Notes: generated by a model from the sequence alone, not told the origin. Shown: positions 1-8,331, counted from the stretch's first letter. The stretch: 44,713 nucleotides of DNA from Streptomyces rubellomurinus (GCF_000961885.1 NZ_JZKH01000068.1:1-44713); one strand, 5' to 3'. Made by a program: numbers and translations.

Positions 1-681
1 CTGGCTGATCTTCTCGCCGGTCACGGCCTGGACGACGTCCGGGCCGGTGATGAACATCTGCGAGGTCTCGCGGACCATGAACACGAAGTCGGTCAGCGCG
101 GGGGAGTAGGCGGCGCCGCCGGCGCACGGGCCGAGCATCACCGAGATCTGCGGGATGACGCCGGAGGCCTTGGTGTTGCGCTGGAAGATGCCGCCGTAGC
201 CGGCGAGGGCGGTGACGCCCTCCTGGATGCGGGCGCCGGCGCCGTCGTTGAGCGAGACGAGCGGGGCGCCGGCCGCGATGGCCATGTCCATGATCTTGTG
301 GATCTTCTGCGCGTGGGCCTCGCCCAGGGCGCCGCCGAAGATCCGGAAGTCGTGCGCGTAGGTGAAGACGGTGCGCCCGTGCACGGTGCCCCAGCCGACG
401 ATGACGCCGTCGGTGTGCGGCTTCTTGGCCTCCAGGCCGAAGCCCTGGGCGCGGTGCCGGCGCAGCGGCTCGACCTCGTGGAAGGAGCCCTCGTCCAGCA
501 GCAGCTCGATGCGCTCGCGGGCGGTCAGCTTGCCCTTCGCGTGCTGGGCCTCGGTGGCCTTGTCGCTGGGGCCGCGGCGCACCTGCTCGCGCAGCGCGTG
601 CAGCTCGGCGACCCGTCCGCGGGCGTCGGTCGGGGTCTCGGAGGCCTCGTCGCCGACCGGCGCCTCATGCACAACCGTCAT
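1..681 (-). CDS. Acyl-CoA carboxylase beta subunit, 3' end cut off by the window
   Basis: Biotin-dependent carboxyltransferase subunit that moves CO2 from carboxybiotin to acetyl- or propionyl-CoA, giving malonyl- or methylmalonyl-CoA for fatty acid and polyketide synthesis. The 227 visible residues begin [14 protein letters not shown], with the family motif [20 protein letters not shown] near residue 45, [20 protein letters not shown] near residue 120, GAGARIQEG, and the oxyanion-hole/CoA region [17 protein letters not shown] before the edge. Full-length homologues have about 510-530 residues, so over half the gene lies outside. The ATG at 681 has GGAG nine bases upstream. The wording resembles the Streptomyces AccB/PccB group, but which acyl-CoA it prefers cannot be told from this part. 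No alpha or epsilon subunit is visible in the window. Confidence 0.93.
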   Translation of the reverse strand, partial: MTVVHEAPVGDEASETPTDARGRVAELHALREQVRRGPSDKATEAQHAKGKLTARERIELLLDEGSFHEVEPLRRHRAQGFGLEAKKPHTDGVIVGWGTVHGRTVFTYAHDFRIFGGALGEAHAQKIHKIMDMAIAAGAPLVSLNDGAGARIQEGVTALAGYGGIFQRNTKASGVIPQISVMLGPCAGGAAYSPALTDFVFMVRETSQMFITGPDVVQAVTGEKISQ

Positions 682-1155
682 CTCGAACCACTCCAATGGT
701 GAGGGAACTGTCCGACAGCCAACGTCTGCTGTGCCCCCGGCTGCGAATCACTTTCTTCACTTATGACTGTACGAGGGGCCGTGCGTCGGTTTCGGCGTCG
801 ATTCCGTACAAGGTCGGGTTCGTTTAGCTGTCAGGGCTGGACAGAACCGGAGCGGATCAAGCCAGCGCGCTCGGTGTCCGTTCGAATACGGCGGGTCGTC
901 GGGAGGGTGATGACCGGATGATCCGCACATGAAGAAAAGTGCAGGTCAGGGGTGCTGGCGAGGGGTTCTGAGGGGTCGTTCCGGGCCCGGTTCGGAGCCG
1001 GCTCGGATCCGTCGCCCGGTCGGCGCCGACCGGCCTCCGGAGGTGCCCAGTCGTAGGGAAGCGCCAAAAACGCCGAAGCCCACCCTGGGCCGTCCGGGTG
1101 GGCTGTCCGGGGGAGCCCCGCGGGCTGTCCGGAGCGGAGCGAACCGCTCCCCAGC
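682..1155. other. Non-coding gap upstream of the carboxylase gene
   Basis: This stretch between two minus-strand genes should hold the promoter and leader of the carboxylase gene. I see no convincing coding frame, since the open frames here have no ribosome site and no recognisable product, and I see no tRNA-like structure. The end next to the PLDc_N gene carries a short hairpin and two copies of GGGCTGTCCGG. The A/T-richer part at about 740-830 is the likeliest promoter region, but I could not pick a confident -35/-10 pair. Confidence 0.5.
1131..1150 (-). terminator. Hairpin just downstream of the PLDc_N gene
   Basis: Seven-base inverted repeat GGAGCGG / CCGCTCC with a six-base loop, starting six bases past the minus-strand stop codon. 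It has no U tract, as is usual in high-GC actinobacteria. It is short, so modest confidence. Confidence 0.4.
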
Positions 1156-1575
1156 TCAGCTCTTGCGGCCGTCGTCCGGCTCGTCCTTGCCGCGCAGGTC
1201 CTCCTCGCGGCGGCGCAGGTCCGCCTCCCAGCGCTTGAGCATCTCCTCGTGGTCCTTGTCGCTCTTCTTCAAGTCCTTGAGGGAGGCGAGGAACTCCGGG
1301 TCGTCGTCCGGCGCCAGCGGACGGCCGCCGCGCGCACCGCCGTACCCGGGCCCGGCGGTGTCGGCACCCCCGGCCGCGGCGGCCCGGTGGAAGCCCCGCT
1401 GCTTGCCCGCGATCAGCCAGGCGATCGGGCCCAGCGGCGGGAAGAGCAGCACGATCAGCACCCACACCACCTTGGGCAGGTGCTTCACCTCGTCCTCGGG
1501 CGTGGTGAGGCAGTCGACGAACGCCCACACCCAGAGCGCGAGCGGAAGGATGATGGTCAGAAGAATCCGCGGCAT
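1156..1575 (-). CDS. PLDc_N domain small membrane protein
   Basis: A 139-residue protein with two hydrophobic segments (about residues 3-21 and 34-56) joined by a short acidic loop. This is the arrangement of the PLDc_N (phospholipase D N-terminal-like) family, with the typical KHLPKVVWVLIVLLFPPLGP second helix. It is followed by a Gly/Ala linker and a strongly charged, probably coiled-coil C-terminus rich in Lys, Glu and Arg. Despite the family name there is no HKD phospholipase motif, so it should not be read as an enzyme; the role of these proteins is not known. GGGGGAG lies eight bases before the ATG. It is divergent from the menaquinone decarboxylase gene across a 94-bp gap. Confidence 0.85.
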   Translation of the reverse strand: MPRILLTIILPLALWVWAFVDCLTTPEDEVKHLPKVVWVLIVLLFPPLGPIAWLIAGKQRGFHRAAAAGGADTAGPGYGGARGGRPLAPDDDPEFLASLKDLKKSDKDHEEMLKRWEADLRRREEDLRGKDEPDDGRKS

Positions 1576-1669
1576 GGCTGCGATCTCCCCCCGGCGACGG
1601 CGGTAGCGGCGGGCGCCTTCCCGGGGCCCTTGACCAAGCCAGGCTATCGGGTGGCGGATACTGACAGGC

Positions 1670-3121
1670 ATGGCATACGACGATCTCCGCTCGTTCCTCC
1701 GGGCCCTCGACCGCGAAGGCGACCTCAAGCGCATCAAGGCGGAGGTGGACCCGCACCTGGAGATCGGCGAGATCGTCGACCGGGTGCAGAAGGCCAAGGG
1801 CCCGGCGCTGCTCTTCGAGAACGTCAAGGGCTCGTCGATGCCGCTGGCGATGAACGTCTTCGGGACGGAGCGCCGCCTCGCCAAGGCCCTCGGCCTCAAG
1901 GGCCCGGACGACATCTCCGAGAAGATCGCCGGTCTGCTCAAGCCCGAACTGCCGCAGGGCTTCACCGGCTTCCGCGACGCCTTCGGCAAGCTCGCCTCGA
2001 TGACCCACGTCCCGCCGCGGCACGTCAAGGACGCGCCCGTGCAGGAGGTCGTGCTCACCGGCGACGACGTCGACCTCGACCAGCTCCCGGCCCTGTTCAC
2101 CTGGCCGCTCGACGGCGGCTCCTTCTTCAACCTGGGCCTCACCCACACCAAGCACCCCGACACCGGCATCCGCAACCTCGGCCTCTACCGGCTCCAGCGG
2201 CACGACCGGCGCACCATCGGGATGCACTGGCAGATCCACAAGGACAGCCGCAACCACTACGCCGTCGCCGCGAAGCGCGGCGAGCGCCTGCCCGTCGCGA
2301 TCGCCTTCGGCTGCCCGCCGGCCGTCACCTACGCGGCCACCGCGCCGCTGCCCGGCGACATCGACGAGTACCTCTTCGCCGGGTTCATCGCCGGCGAGCG
2401 GGTGCGGATGGTCGACTGCAAGACCGTGCCGCTGCAGGTCCCGGCCGACGCCGAGGTGGTGGTCGAGGGCTGGCTGGAGCCCGGCGAGATGCTCCCCGAG
2501 GGCCCGTTCGGCGACCACACCGGCTTCTACACCCCGCAGGAGCCGTTCCCCGCGCTGAAGATCGACTGCGTGACGATGCGGCGGCGGCCGATCCTGCAGT
2601 CCATCGTGGTCGGCCGCCCGCCGACCGAGGACGGCCCGCTGGGCAAGTTCACCGAGCGGTTCTTCCTGCCGCTGCTGAAGATCATCATCCCGGACATCGT
2701 CGACTACGACCTGCCCGAGGCCGGCGGCTTCCACAACTGCGTGATCGTCTCGATCGACAAGAAGTACCCCAAGCACGCCCAGAAGACGATGCACGCGATC
2801 TGGGGCGCGCACATGATGTCGCTCACCAAGCTGATCATCGTGGTCGACGCCGACTGCGACGTCCACGACTACCAGGAAGTCGCCTGGCGGGCCTTCGGCA
2901 ACGTCGACTACAGCCGGGACCTGACCGTCGTCGAGGGCCCCGTCGACCACCTCGACCACGCCTCCTACCAGCAGTTCTGGGGCGGCAAGGCCGGCATCGA
3001 CGCGACCCGCAAGCTGCCCGAGGAGGGCTACACCCGGGACGGCGGGTGGCCGGAGATGGTGGCCTCCGACCCGGCCACGGCCGCGCTGGTCTCCCGGCGC
3101 TGGAAGGAATACGGACTGTGA
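1670..3121 (+). CDS. mqnL: UbiD-family menaquinone biosynthesis decarboxylase
   Basis: A 483-residue protein of UbiD length and composition. UbiD enzymes use prenylated FMN to decarboxylate aromatic acids; in the futalosine route the MqnL homologue is assigned to removing the carboxylate of the prenylated naphthoate late in menaquinone synthesis. Recognisable stretches are the N-terminal DLRSFLRALDREGDLKRI, the prFMN-binding region with GMHWQIHKDSRNH near residue 185, and a C-terminal metal-binding/oligomerisation part. Its last codons overlap the UbiA prenyltransferase start by 4 bp, implying translational coupling. The cofactor-making UbiX partner is 7.5 kb downstream. The ATG lies only 7 bp after a GATACT hexamer and lacks a clear ribosome site, so a leaderless transcript is possible. 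Confidence 0.9.
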   Translation: MAYDDLRSFLRALDREGDLKRIKAEVDPHLEIGEIVDRVQKAKGPALLFENVKGSSMPLAMNVFGTERRLAKALGLKGPDDISEKIAGLLKPELPQGFTGFRDAFGKLASMTHVPPRHVKDAPVQEVVLTGDDVDLDQLPALFTWPLDGGSFFNLGLTHTKHPDTGIRNLGLYRLQRHDRRTIGMHWQIHKDSRNHYAVAAKRGERLPVAIAFGCPPAVTYAATAPLPGDIDEYLFAGFIAGERVRMVDCKTVPLQVPADAEVVVEGWLEPGEMLPEGPFGDHTGFYTPQEPFPALKIDCVTMRRRPILQSIVVGRPPTEDGPLGKFTERFFLPLLKIIIPDIVDYDLPEAGGFHNCVIVSIDKKYPKHAQKTMHAIWGAHMMSLTKLIIVVDADCDVHDYQEVAWRAFGNVDYSRDLTVVEGPVDHLDHASYQQFWGGKAGIDATRKLPEEGYTRDGGWPEMVASDPATAALVSRRWKEYGL

Positions 3122-4014
3122 GCACGGCGGCGTTCGAAACCCCGGGGCGTACCAAGGCCTTCCTGCGCCTGGTGATGATCGAGCACTCGGTCTTCGCCCT
3201 GCCCTTCGCGTACATCGCCGCACTGACGGCCATGTTCCTCGCCGACGAACGGGTGCACTGGGGCGAGCTGTTCATCGTCACCGTGTGCATGGTCGGGCTG
3301 CGGACCTTCGCGATGGCGGCCAACCGGATCATCGACCGCGAGATCGACGCCCGCAACCCGCGCACCGCGGGGCGCGAACTCGTCACCGGCGCGGTCTCCT
3401 TGAAGACCGCGTACGTCGGCTCGGCGGTGGCGCTGGTGGTCTTCCTCGGCGCGGCGGCCATGCTCAACCCGCTCTGCCTGGCACTCGCGCCGGTCGCCGT
3501 CGTGCCGATGGTGGTCTACCCGTACGGCAAGCGCTTCACGGACTTCCCGCAGGCGATCCTCGGCATCGCCCAGGCCATGGGCCCGGTGGGCGCCTGGCTC
3601 GCGGTGACCGGCCGGTGGTCCTGGGACGCCGTCGTGCTCGGCGCGGCGGTCGGCATCTGGATCGGCGGCTTCGACCTCATCTACGCCTGCCAGGACGTCG
3701 AGTCCGACCGCGAGAACGGCGTGCGCTCCGTCCCGGCCCGCTTCGGCGTCCCCGCCGCGATCCGCGGCGCACGGGCCTGCCACGTCGCGACCACGCTGCT
3801 GCTGGGCTGGTTCGCCGTCCTCACCCACGCCGGCGCGGCCTTCTGGATCGGCCTGGCCGTCGTCGCGGGCGCGTTCGTCTACGAGCACACCATCGTCAAG
3901 CCGAACGACCTCTCCAAGCTCAACCGGGCCTTCTTCCAGACGAACAGCTTCGTCGGCGTCTCCCTGTTCTTCTTCGCCCTGGCCGACCTCGTCATCCGCG
4001 GCCTCGGTATCTGA
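3118..4014 (+). CDS. mqnP: UbiA-family prenyltransferase of menaquinone synthesis
   Basis: A 298-residue polytopic membrane enzyme of the UbiA superfamily, which attaches a polyprenyl chain to an aromatic acceptor. The first Asp-rich motif reads NRIIDREID (N69-D77). The second lies near residues 185-200 (QDVESDRENGVRSVPA). Both bind Mg-pyrophosphate. In futalosine-pathway organisms the homologue MqnP prenylates 1,4-dihydroxy-6-naphthoate. The GTG start at 3118 gives a GTGA overlap with the mqnL stop. Hydrophobic segments continue to the C-terminus, which ends in an alternating hydrophobic stretch around DLVIRGLGI. Substrate is inferred from context; no other UbiA homologue is nearby. Confidence 0.9.
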   Translation: MSTAAFETPGRTKAFLRLVMIEHSVFALPFAYIAALTAMFLADERVHWGELFIVTVCMVGLRTFAMAANRIIDREIDARNPRTAGRELVTGAVSLKTAYVGSAVALVVFLGAAAMLNPLCLALAPVAVVPMVVYPYGKRFTDFPQAILGIAQAMGPVGAWLAVTGRWSWDAVVLGAAVGIWIGGFDLIYACQDVESDRENGVRSVPARFGVPAAIRGARACHVATTLLLGWFAVLTHAGAAFWIGLAVVAGAFVYEHTIVKPNDLSKLNRAFFQTNSFVGVSLFFFALADLVIRGLGI

Positions 4015-4045
4015 CGATGCCGCTCGGGCCCGTGAGGGCGGTCGC

Positions 4046-4051
4046 TACGAT
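4046..4051 (+). promoter_or_regulatory. -10-like hexamer, likely leaderless start
   Basis: TACGAT lies eight bases before the GNAT ATG at 4060. That spacing puts the expected transcription start at or next to the start codon, the usual pattern for leaderless actinobacterial mRNAs. No good -35 is visible. Confidence 0.4.
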
Positions 4052-4059
4052 GCCCGGTC

Positions 4060-4479
4060 ATGATCACGCGTAGGGGCGACGGGTACGAGATCGACACCGA
4101 GCTCGACCGCATCGACTTGGACCTGGTCCACCACTGGCTCTCCGCCGATGCGTTCTGGGCGCTCGGCCGGAGCCGGGAGACGGTCGAGCAGGCCGCTCGG
4201 GCCTCGCTCAACTTCGGCGTGTACGCCGCCGGGGGATCCCAGGTCGCGTACGCGCGCGTGGTCACCGACCTCGCTACCTTCGCCTGGCTGTGCGACGTCT
4301 ACGTGGCTCCCGGCCACCGGGGCCACGGTCTCGGCACCTGGCTGGCCGTCGCGGTGCGCGACCACCTCGCCCCCTACCGGCTCAAGCGCGTGCTGCTCTC
4401 CACCCGCGACGCGCACGGCGTGTACGCGAAGGCCGGCTTCGTCCCCTTCCCCGATCCTGACCGCCTGATGATCCTCTGA
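4060..4479 (+). CDS. GNAT-family N-acetyltransferase (139 aa)
   Basis: A short single-domain GNAT protein, predicted to move the acetyl group of acetyl-CoA to an amine. The acetyl-CoA pyrophosphate-binding loop is recognisable as VYVAPGHRGHGLGTWL (Q/R-x-x-G-x-G/A pattern, about residues 80-95), preceded by the beta-4 strand LATFAWLCDV and followed by VLLSTRDAHGVYAKAGF, the beta-5/alpha-4 region where a Tyr often acts as general acid. The N-terminal IDLDLVHHWLSADAFWALGR is typical of the small YjgM-like group. The substrate cannot be named. It opens the accessory block that separates mqnP from mqnM. Confidence 0.88.
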   Translation: MITRRGDGYEIDTELDRIDLDLVHHWLSADAFWALGRSRETVEQAARASLNFGVYAAGGSQVAYARVVTDLATFAWLCDVYVAPGHRGHGLGTWLAVAVRDHLAPYRLKRVLLSTRDAHGVYAKAGFVPFPDPDRLMIL

Positions 4480-4611
4480 CGCCGCGGGCGGTCACCGCCG
4501 CAGGGATTCGGCGAGGGCGGTGCCGGTCAGGGCGGCCGCGAAACCCGCAGGTCACCGGCCGGGCGGGGGCGCTACGATCGCGGTCGGATTTCGTGCGGAG
4601 GGGGATGCAGG

Positions 4612-5310
4612 GTGGAGAGCGAGCAGGTCGACGAGCAGGCCGTCGAGAAGAACGCCGAGCCGGTCAAGGAGCGGGCGGGGATCAAGCTGGCCGCCGTGGT
4701 GGCGCTGGCCGGCGGAGTGCTGGCCGGGTTGTGGGGGATGGGGCTGATCGACGGCCGCTCGCAGGCGGCGGACGAGGACGAGGCCAAGCCGGTCGCGTGC
4801 CAGACCCCCCGGCCGACCGATTCGCAGGGCTATGCGGCCGTCTGCGCCGCGCTGAACCGGTCCGACCTGCCGGCGCTGCTGGGCACGCCGGACGACCGCA
4901 TCCTGACCGCGCACCCGATGCCGATGGCGATCGGCACGGACCCGATGGTCGAGGTGCGCCTGCGGGACAGCGCGGTCGCCGTCATCGAGGGCACCACCTC
5001 GGTCGACGACATGCTCGGCATGCCGCAGTTCTTCGCCTCGAAGGCCACCGTCCTCGGCCACCCCGCCGCGATCTACTCGAGCAAGGCGGTGGTCTTCGGC
5101 CCCGCGGACGGGAAGGACGGGAAGAGCGGGCTCCAGAACGGGCCCGGCACCCGGAACCTCATCGTCGCGGAGGACGCCAAGGCCTCCGGCGGCCGGGCCG
5201 TCGAGATCGACGTCTTCCGGCGGGACGGCGGGGCCGTCGACGACGCGACGATGTACCGGCTCGCCGAGAAGCTGCTGCCGACCATGCCGGGCTGGGTCGC
5301 GGGGTCGTAG
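4612..5310 (+). CDS. DUF6215-type membrane-anchored protein
   Basis: A 232-residue protein with a charged cytoplasmic N-terminus, one membrane segment (about residues 24-44, KLAAVVALAGGVLAGLWGMG) and an extracytoplasmic domain. The domain contains CAALNRSDLPALLGTPDD, a sequence style I associate with the actinobacterial DUF6215 family, and ends LPTMPGWVAGS. Two cysteines (in VACQTP and AVCAALNR) could form a disulfide outside the cell. No catalytic motif is visible and the function is unknown. The GTG start at 4612 follows GGAGGGGGATGCAGG. A TACGAT hexamer at 4573-4578 is a possible -10. It converges on the alpha/beta hydrolase, with only six bases between stops and no obvious hairpin. Confidence 0.8.
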   Translation: MESEQVDEQAVEKNAEPVKERAGIKLAAVVALAGGVLAGLWGMGLIDGRSQAADEDEAKPVACQTPRPTDSQGYAAVCAALNRSDLPALLGTPDDRILTAHPMPMAIGTDPMVEVRLRDSAVAVIEGTTSVDDMLGMPQFFASKATVLGHPAAIYSSKAVVFGPADGKDGKSGLQNGPGTRNLIVAEDAKASGGRAVEIDVFRRDGGAVDDATMYRLAEKLLPTMPGWVAGS

Positions 5311-5316
5311 CAACCC

Positions 5317-6405
5317 TCAGCGTCCGTGGCCGGCGGGCCGGAGGTCGCCGGTGATGGCCGGGCGGACCTTGGTGAGCAGCAGGTCGAGGAACTGGTCCGG
5401 GTGGCGGAAGCCCGCGAAGTGGCTGGCGCCGCGGATCAGGGCGAAGTCCTTGACCGGCGCGGTGACGTCGTCGACGAGGCGGCGCGCGGGCTCGGGCGGG
5501 GTGAGGACGTCGCCGTCGCCCTGGAAGACGAAGAACGGGATCCGGAACTCCGTCCCCTCGGCCCGTTCGTCGATGGTCGCGGCCTGGGACTGCAGCGCCA
5601 GCGAGACGTGCATGGCCTTCATGGACGACCGCAGCCCGCGCAGCGTGTGCAGGGGCGAGAACCAGAGCGAGCGCACCACGACGGTCTTCATGGTGTCGTA
5701 CGAGAGCGGGTCGGTGGTCAGGACCAGCTTGTTGTACTCGTCGACCTGCTCGGTGGTCCGGGCCCGCCGGTCGACGCCCATCGCCAGGACGGCGGCCAGC
5801 TGCTTCCGCTTCCCGGCTGCCCGCAGCCGCCGCACCAGCGCGTCGTACGCCGTGCGCTCCCGGCCGCCGTCGATGACGTTCTGGTCGGTGCCGACGTAGG
5901 CGGAGTACAGCTCGGGGTGGTTGCGGGCGAGCCGCAGGCCGAGGACGGTGCCGAAGGAGTTGGCGACGAGCAGCAGCCGGTCGACGCCGAGGCGCTCCCG
6001 GGCGTACCGGGTGACCTCCAGGGCGTCGCGCTGGAGCTGGTCGAGCGTCAGCGCGCCCTGGTTCTCAGGGCCGTTGGCGAAGGTGAAGCCCGCGCCGCGC
6101 ATGTCCCAGCGGACGATCGTGAAGTGCCGCTCCCATCCGCGGGTGCGGGGGAGGAAGGGCAGGTTGGAGGCGCCGGGGCCACCGTGGATCTCCAGGATCA
6201 CGGGGTTGCCGCGGTCCTCGCCGCGGATGGAGACCCACTGGTCGATCCCGCCGATCCGGACGAAGCCGGACTCGTCGATGCCCGCCGCACCGGTGATGCG
6301 CAGCCGTTCGGCGAGCGCGGCGCGCTTCAGCTGCCGGTAGCCGAGGAGACCGGCGACGGGAGCGGCGAGGGCGGCGGTGGAGGCGATGGCGATGGTGGCG
6401 AGCAT
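5317..6405 (-). CDS. Alpha/beta-fold hydrolase, prolyl aminopeptidase-like
   Basis: A 362-residue serine hydrolase. The oxyanion motif HGGPG (about residue 74) is the hallmark of proline iminopeptidase-type enzymes. The nucleophile elbow reads ANSFG, with Ser as the nucleophile and Ala where the first Gly of GxSxG usually sits. The acid is likely in GDGDVLTPP and the catalytic His in GASHFAG. Residues 1-22 form an N-terminal hydrophobic helix that could be a signal anchor, so the enzyme may face outside. It is transcribed divergently from a TetR regulator, which probably controls it through the palindromes between them. Substrate unknown; peptidase, esterase or lactonase activity all fit. Confidence 0.85.
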   Translation of the reverse strand: MLATIAIASTAALAAPVAGLLGYRQLKRAALAERLRITGAAGIDESGFVRIGGIDQWVSIRGEDRGNPVILEIHGGPGASNLPFLPRTRGWERHFTIVRWDMRGAGFTFANGPENQGALTLDQLQRDALEVTRYARERLGVDRLLLVANSFGTVLGLRLARNHPELYSAYVGTDQNVIDGGRERTAYDALVRRLRAAGKRKQLAAVLAMGVDRRARTTEQVDEYNKLVLTTDPLSYDTMKTVVVRSLWFSPLHTLRGLRSSMKAMHVSLALQSQAATIDERAEGTEFRIPFFVFQGDGDVLTPPEPARRLVDDVTAPVKDFALIRGASHFAGFRHPDQFLDLLLTKVRPAITGDLRPAGHGR

Positions 6406-6426
6406 GGTGTATCCCCCAAACTGTTT

Positions 6427-6440
6427 ACTGCTTCAGCAGT
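6427..6440. promoter_or_regulatory. Perfect inverted repeat between hydrolase and TetR genes
   Basis: ACTGCTTCAGCAGT is a 6-bp perfect inverted repeat with a 2-bp centre, in the divergent gap. It is a candidate operator for the adjacent TetR-type regulator. Size and position fit; no binding evidence is available. Confidence 0.4.
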
Positions 6441-6445
6441 TCCGA

Positions 6446-6464
6446 TGTGTTTAAGGTATACACA
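6446..6464. promoter_or_regulatory. Candidate TetR operator
   Basis: TGTGTTTAAGGTATACACA is a 19-bp imperfect palindrome in which eight of nine base pairs match. It lies in an unusually A/T-rich patch between the divergent hydrolase and TetR genes. TetR-family repressors commonly bind 15-20 bp palindromes over their own promoter. It begins six bases past the 14-bp inverted repeat, so the two may be a tandem site. Confidence 0.45.
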
Positions 6465-6530
6465 GTTCCCGGGCGCGTCAACGGGCGCCGCCGGGACGAC
6501 GAGGAAGACGACGAGGAAGGGGAGCCGGAG

Positions 6531-7250
6531 ATGGCCAAGGAGAAGCCGCGCGACCTGCGCGCGGGCATCGCGCTGCTGTGGGGCGAGCAGGACCGGCCGA
6601 CCCGCGGCCCCAAGCCGAGCCTGACCCCGCAACGGATCGCCGCGAGCGCGGTGGCCGTCGCCGACGCCGAGGGGCTGGACGCGGTCTCGATGAGCAAGGT
6701 GGCCGCGGAGTTCGGGGTCTCCGCGATGGCGCTCTACCGCTACGTGCCGGGCAAGGCCGAACTGGTCGAGCTGATGGTCGAGTCGGTGCTCGCCGAGGTC
6801 CCGGACGTACGGACGGCGGGGGACGGCTGGCGGCCCCGGATCGCCGCGTGGGCCCGCCACTGCGAGCGGGTCAACCTCGCCCACCCCTGGCTGATCGCGG
6901 CCACCGCGATGCGCCGCCAGCTGATGGGTCCGCACCAGCTCGGCTGGCTCGACGCGGCGCTCACCGCCCTGGAGCCCACCGGGCTGAGCGCGGCCGAGCA
7001 GCACCGCGTCTTCGTCCTCGTCGCCGGCCTGGTGCGGACCCTCGTCCAGCAGCGGCTCGATTTCGACGAGGAGCACAGTCGCGAGTGGGGGCGCCTCACC
7101 GGCGAGGTGCTGGAGCGGCACGCCGACCGCTTCCCGGCGCTCACCCGTGCGATCGCCGGCGGCGCCTTCGCCCCGGACCCGGTCGACCCGTTGGAGTTCG
7201 GTCTCGCCCGCATCCTCGACGGGGTCCAACTCCTCATCGACAAGCCCTAG
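6531..7250 (+). CDS. TetR/AcrR-family transcriptional regulator
   Basis: A repressor with an N-terminal helix-turn-helix. TPQRIAASAVAVADAEGLDAVS precedes the recognition region KVAAEFGVSAMALYRYVPGK, and a ligand-binding domain of the TetR_C type fills the rest (239 aa from the chosen start). I chose the ATG at 6531 (MAKEKPRDL) because GGGGAG lies seven bases before it. An in-frame ATG at 6447 would add 28 odd Arg/Asp/Glu-rich residues and would put the start codon inside the candidate operator. Its stop overlaps that of the next minus-strand gene: TAG at 7248-7250 and its complement at 7247-7249 share one CTAG. Likely target: the divergent hydrolase and itself. Confidence 0.88.
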   Translation: MAKEKPRDLRAGIALLWGEQDRPTRGPKPSLTPQRIAASAVAVADAEGLDAVSMSKVAAEFGVSAMALYRYVPGKAELVELMVESVLAEVPDVRTAGDGWRPRIAAWARHCERVNLAHPWLIAATAMRRQLMGPHQLGWLDAALTALEPTGLSAAEQHRVFVLVAGLVRTLVQQRLDFDEEHSREWGRLTGEVLERHADRFPALTRAIAGGAFAPDPVDPLEFGLARILDGVQLLIDKP

Positions 7251-7882
7251 TCGAGCTTCGGCGCGGCCGGGTGGTACGCGCGCTGGCGCTCGACGGGCGC
7301 GGCCCGGAAGTCTCCGGCGCCGTTGACGACCTCGCCGACGCCGACCCGGATCCCGTGCGCCCGGCCGAAGCCCTTCAGCACCCCACCCCGCCCGTCCGGG
7401 TCGGGGTGGGCGTGCGAGCCGCCGCCGGCCAGCTCGACGGCGCGGGCGGAGATCGGGCCGAGGACCTGGCTGCCGTCGCCGAGGCGGCAACTTCCGCTCA
7501 GCTCGGCGCCGTTGGCGATCCTGACGGCGTCGCCGAGCCTCATCCGGTCGGTGCCGGCGGCCTTGATCCGTGCGCCGCCCTCGCCGATCAGCGCGCCGCG
7601 CCCGATGGTGACCAGGGCGCCGCCGGTCGCGGTGATCCGGGCGCCGCCGTACAGGACGGTCCCGGGCTGGAGGACGCACCGGCTGCGGGCGTCGCACTCG
7701 ACCGCCGCGCCGGGGTACAGCACGGTCTCCGGGCCGAGCCGCACCCACGTGGACACCAGCACCGAGAACGGGTCGAGCACCACGACCCCGCGCCCGGTGA
7801 GTGCCATCAGCTCGCCGGGCGTGAGCAGGCCGCGTGCCCGCCGGACGCCGTCCAGCCGCTGCCAGAACTCACTCTCGATCAT
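7247..7882 (-). CDS. Left-handed beta-helix (hexapeptide-repeat) protein
   Basis: A 211-residue protein dominated by hexapeptide-like repeats of the [LIV]-G-x4 type: VLYPGAAVECDARSR, VLQPGTVLYGGARI, LVTIGRGALIGEGGARI, MRLGDAVRIANGAELSGSCRLGDGSQV. These form left-handed parallel beta-helices as in GlmU C-terminal domains and sugar O-/N-acyltransferases. No nucleotidyltransferase domain is attached and no active-site His is obvious, so acyltransferase activity is only a family guess. The ATG at 7882 has no ribosome site, but TATGAT lies nine bases upstream (7892-7897, minus strand), suggesting a leaderless transcript. It converges with the TetR gene and diverges from the VOC gene. Confidence 0.75.
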   Translation of the reverse strand: MIESEFWQRLDGVRRARGLLTPGELMALTGRGVVVLDPFSVLVSTWVRLGPETVLYPGAAVECDARSRCVLQPGTVLYGGARITATGGALVTIGRGALIGEGGARIKAAGTDRMRLGDAVRIANGAELSGSCRLGDGSQVLGPISARAVELAGGGSHAHPDPDGRGGVLKGFGRAHGIRVGVGEVVNGAGDFRAAPVERQRAYHPAAPKLD

Positions 7883-7962
7883 GATCGTCGGATCATACTC
7901 AGGGCCGCCCGCGGTGCGGCAGAATCGGGGTGCGACGAGCGCGAACGCCCCCGAGGAGAACC

Positions 7963-8331
7963 GTGATCGGCAAGCTGCAGTGCCTGGTGATCGACTGCCC
8001 CGAGCCGGCCGTGCTCGCCCGGTTCTACGCCGCCCTGCTCGGCGGCGAGGTCGACCGCCCGGACCGGCGCTGGTCGCTCGGCGAGCGCTGGTCCACCCTG
8101 CACCTCGACGACGGCGCGGTGCTCTGCTTCCAGGGCGTCGCCGACCACCGGCCGCCGCGCTGGCCGTCCGCCGAGCACCCCCAGCAGGCGCACCTGGACG
8201 TCGACGTCGCGGACCTCGACGGCGCCGAGCGCGAGGTGCTCGCCCGCGGCGCCGTCCGGTTGCACGACGCGGGCGGCTGGCGGGTCTACGCGGACCCGGC
8301 CGGCCACCCGTTCTGCCTCGTCCGGGGCTGA
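7963..8331 (+). CDS. VOC (glyoxalase/bleomycin-resistance-like) family protein
   Basis: A 122-residue protein of one vicinal-oxygen-chelate unit with two beta-alpha-beta-beta-beta modules: LQCLVIDCPEPAVLARFYAA opens the first and QQAHLDVDVADLDGAE the second, ending VYADPAGHPFCLV, the very common VOC C-terminal strand. VOC proteins bind metals or sequester ligands and include dioxygenases, glyoxalases and drug-binding resistance proteins. The metal ligands here are not obvious enough to predict catalysis. The GTG at 7963 follows GAGGAGAA at a good distance; the ATG further upstream would add unrelated Arg/Pro-rich residues. Its stop codon lies inside a hairpin shared with the next gene. Confidence 0.85.
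   Translation: MIGKLQCLVIDCPEPAVLARFYAALLGGEVDRPDRRWSLGERWSTLHLDDGAVLCFQGVADHRPPRWPSAEHPQQAHLDVDVADLDGAEREVLARGAVRLHDAGGWRVYADPAGHPFCLVRG

Noticed and set aside
831..1067. Small minus-strand frame (78 codons) upstream of the carboxylase gene
   Set aside because: No ribosome site, no recognisable domain and a composition like random GC-rich frames.
1630..1662. TTGACC / GATACT promoter for mqnL
   Set aside because: The boxes are 21 bp apart, outside the usual 16-19 bp. The GATACT is mentioned only as a possible -10.
857..3223. Very long open frame on the minus strand across the UbiD gene
   Set aside because: Caused by GC-biased codon use on the other strand. It has no ribosome site and no family-like sequence, whereas the plus-strand UbiD frame is clear.
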